38,886 nucleotides of DNA. It comes from Micromonospora wenchangensis (GTDB lineage: Bacteria > Actinomycetota > Actinomycetes > Mycobacteriales > Micromonosporaceae). Shown one piece after another: positions 38,207 through 38,886 of this stretch; position 1 is the first letter of the stretch; each line of letters begins with the position of its first letter. The notes beneath the pieces are model-generated. The model ran no database searches. It saw nothing but the letters and a program-made list of their open reading frames with translations, and was not told the DNA's origin. The translations under genes and the position numbers were made by a program. The stretch is from positions 1-38,886 of the forward strand of contig NZ_MZMV01000064.1 in assembly GCF_002210435.1 (NCBI RefSeq). The letters run 5' to 3'.

Positions 38207-38886
38207 TCAGCCGGTACAGACCGTGCCGGTGAGGCCGGCGCTCGCCGACGACGCCAGCAGGACCAGCGCCGAGGCGACGTCCTCGGGGCGGCCCAGCGCG
38301 GCCTCGACGGCGGCGATCCGCCCGCCGTCGGCGCCGTTGGCCCGTGCCTCGGACAGCGACCGCCGCATCAGTGGCGTGTCGATGTCGCCGGGGCAGAGCG
38401 TGTGCACCCGGATCCCCTGTGGACCGAGTTGGCGGGCCAGTGTGAGCGCCAGACCGTGCAACCCTCCCTTGCTCGCGCCGTAGGGTACCGAGCCGGAGCC
38501 GGTCTGCACGCCCGCCTTGGAGCCGACCAGCACGAGCACCCCGCCGTGGGGGAGCAGGTGCCGGGCGGCGTGCTTGGCGACCAGGAACGGCCCGGTGAGG
38601 TTGACGGCGATGACCTGGGCCCAGAGCGCGACCGGCACGTCCCGGACGTCGAGGCCCTGCCCGCGCATCACCCCGGCGACGTGCAGCACGGCGTCGATCC
38701 CGCCGAGGTCGGCGGCGGCGGCGTCGAGCGCCTCGGCGACCTCGGTCTCGACGGTGACGTCCACCCGGTGCGCGCAGGCCCGGCCGCCGGTGGCGCGGAC
38801 CTGCCCGGCGGCGGTGTCCGCGCCGTCGGCGTCGGCGTCGAGCACGGCGACCGCCGCGCCGGCCGCCGCGGCGGCGGCGACGGTGG
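38207..38886 (-). CDS. Short-chain dehydrogenase/reductase, 5' end cut by the window
   Basis: The frame is open to the right edge; 226 residues are visible and the N-terminal TGxxxGIG loop lies outside. Visible SDR parts: the adenine-pocket LDAD and HRVDVT (after strand 3), LHVAGV (NAG-type strand 4), AVNLTGPFLV, catalytic Ser in LVLVGSKAG, Y-x-x-x-K in PYGASKGG, and PGDIDTPL. Ends TGTVCTG, slightly short of the common VDGG ending. An NAD(P)-dependent oxidation of a sugar or sugar acid would suit the operon. It could even be the missing keto-deoxy-fuconate dehydrogenase, though it is 24 kb from fucD and in a different unit. Confidence 0.87.
   Translation of the reverse strand, partial: TVAAAAAAGAAVAVLDADADGADTAAGQVRATGGRACAHRVDVTVETEVAEALDAAAADLGGIDAVLHVAGVMRGQGLDVRDVPVALWAQVIAVNLTGPFLVAKHAARHLLPHGGVLVLVGSKAGVQTGSGSVPYGASKGGLHGLALTLARQLGPQGIRVHTLCPGDIDTPLMRRSLSEARANGADGGRIAAVEAALGRPEDVASALVLLASSASAGLTGTVCTG

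Noticed and set aside
1..38886. tRNA, rRNA, CRISPR, IS ends, integrase or attachment sites
   Set aside because: I looked for cloverleaf-like patterns, regularly spaced repeats, transposase motifs and flanking direct repeats and saw none I could support.

Overview
High-GC actinomycete DNA, most like a Micromonosporaceae genome (Micromonospora or a relative; inferred from about 70% G+C, GTG/TTG starts, secreted CBM/discoidin enzymes and gene style, with no marker gene to confirm it). No rRNA, tRNA, CRISPR array, IS element or phage gene was seen. The content is accessory chromosomal: carbohydrate capture, uptake and oxidation, plus one redox-type operon of unknown function.

Layout. (1) 1-5318 (+): the C-terminal discoidin part of a cut-off secreted protein, then a 1428-residue modular GH87-type alpha-1,3-glucanase/mycodextranase. 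(2) 5414-14379: an oxidative L-fucose (or related 6-deoxyhexose) cluster. Mutarotase, zinc dehydrogenase and a PP2C-like gene that appears frameshifted run leftward. A divergent FadR-type regulator follows. A leftward unit then encodes a ribose-type ABC importer (binding protein, ATPase, permease), L-fuconate dehydratase and L-fuconolactonase. The same candidate operator, ACATC-N-GAyGT, lies in both promoter regions. (3) 14995-18756 (+): a tightly coupled three-gene operon of a stand-alone NRPS-type adenylation protein, a six-TM ferric-reductase-like flavoprotein and an enoyl-CoA hydratase. The first two together reproduce the domain order of the fungal fusion protein TmpL; this is the most unusual system in the window. 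(4) 18800-20966 (-): an OmpR-type response regulator and its histidine kinase. (5) 21358-22890 (+): secreted GH62 arabinofuranosidase with a ricin-type lectin domain, under a good promoter flanked by LacI-type operators. (6) 23301-26855 (-): a secreted ThuA / sugar-dehydrogenase propeller / PKD / CBM6 / ricin chimera. (7) 27379-32986 (+): a second ribose-type ABC operon (ATPase, two permeases, lipoprotein) ending in a tagatose-3-epimerase-family gene. (8) 33157-34896 (+): a CBM2-only secreted protein and a cold-shock-domain protein. (9) 34941-38886 (-): an operon of SDR (cut at the window edge), a nucleotidyl-cyclase-fold/wHTH regulator, a YciI protein and a cytoplasmic glycoside-hydrolase-like protein.

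How it fits together: extracellular enzymes attack fungal or plant wall polymers (alpha-1,3-glucan, arabinoxylan, cellulose-bound material). Two ABC systems bring in monosaccharides, and intracellular epimerase, mutarotase, lactonase and dehydratase steps process them. Local repressor sites give each unit its own control. Boundaries are well marked by strong GC hairpins, especially between convergent genes. Function calls are by motif and family recall only; no search was run.
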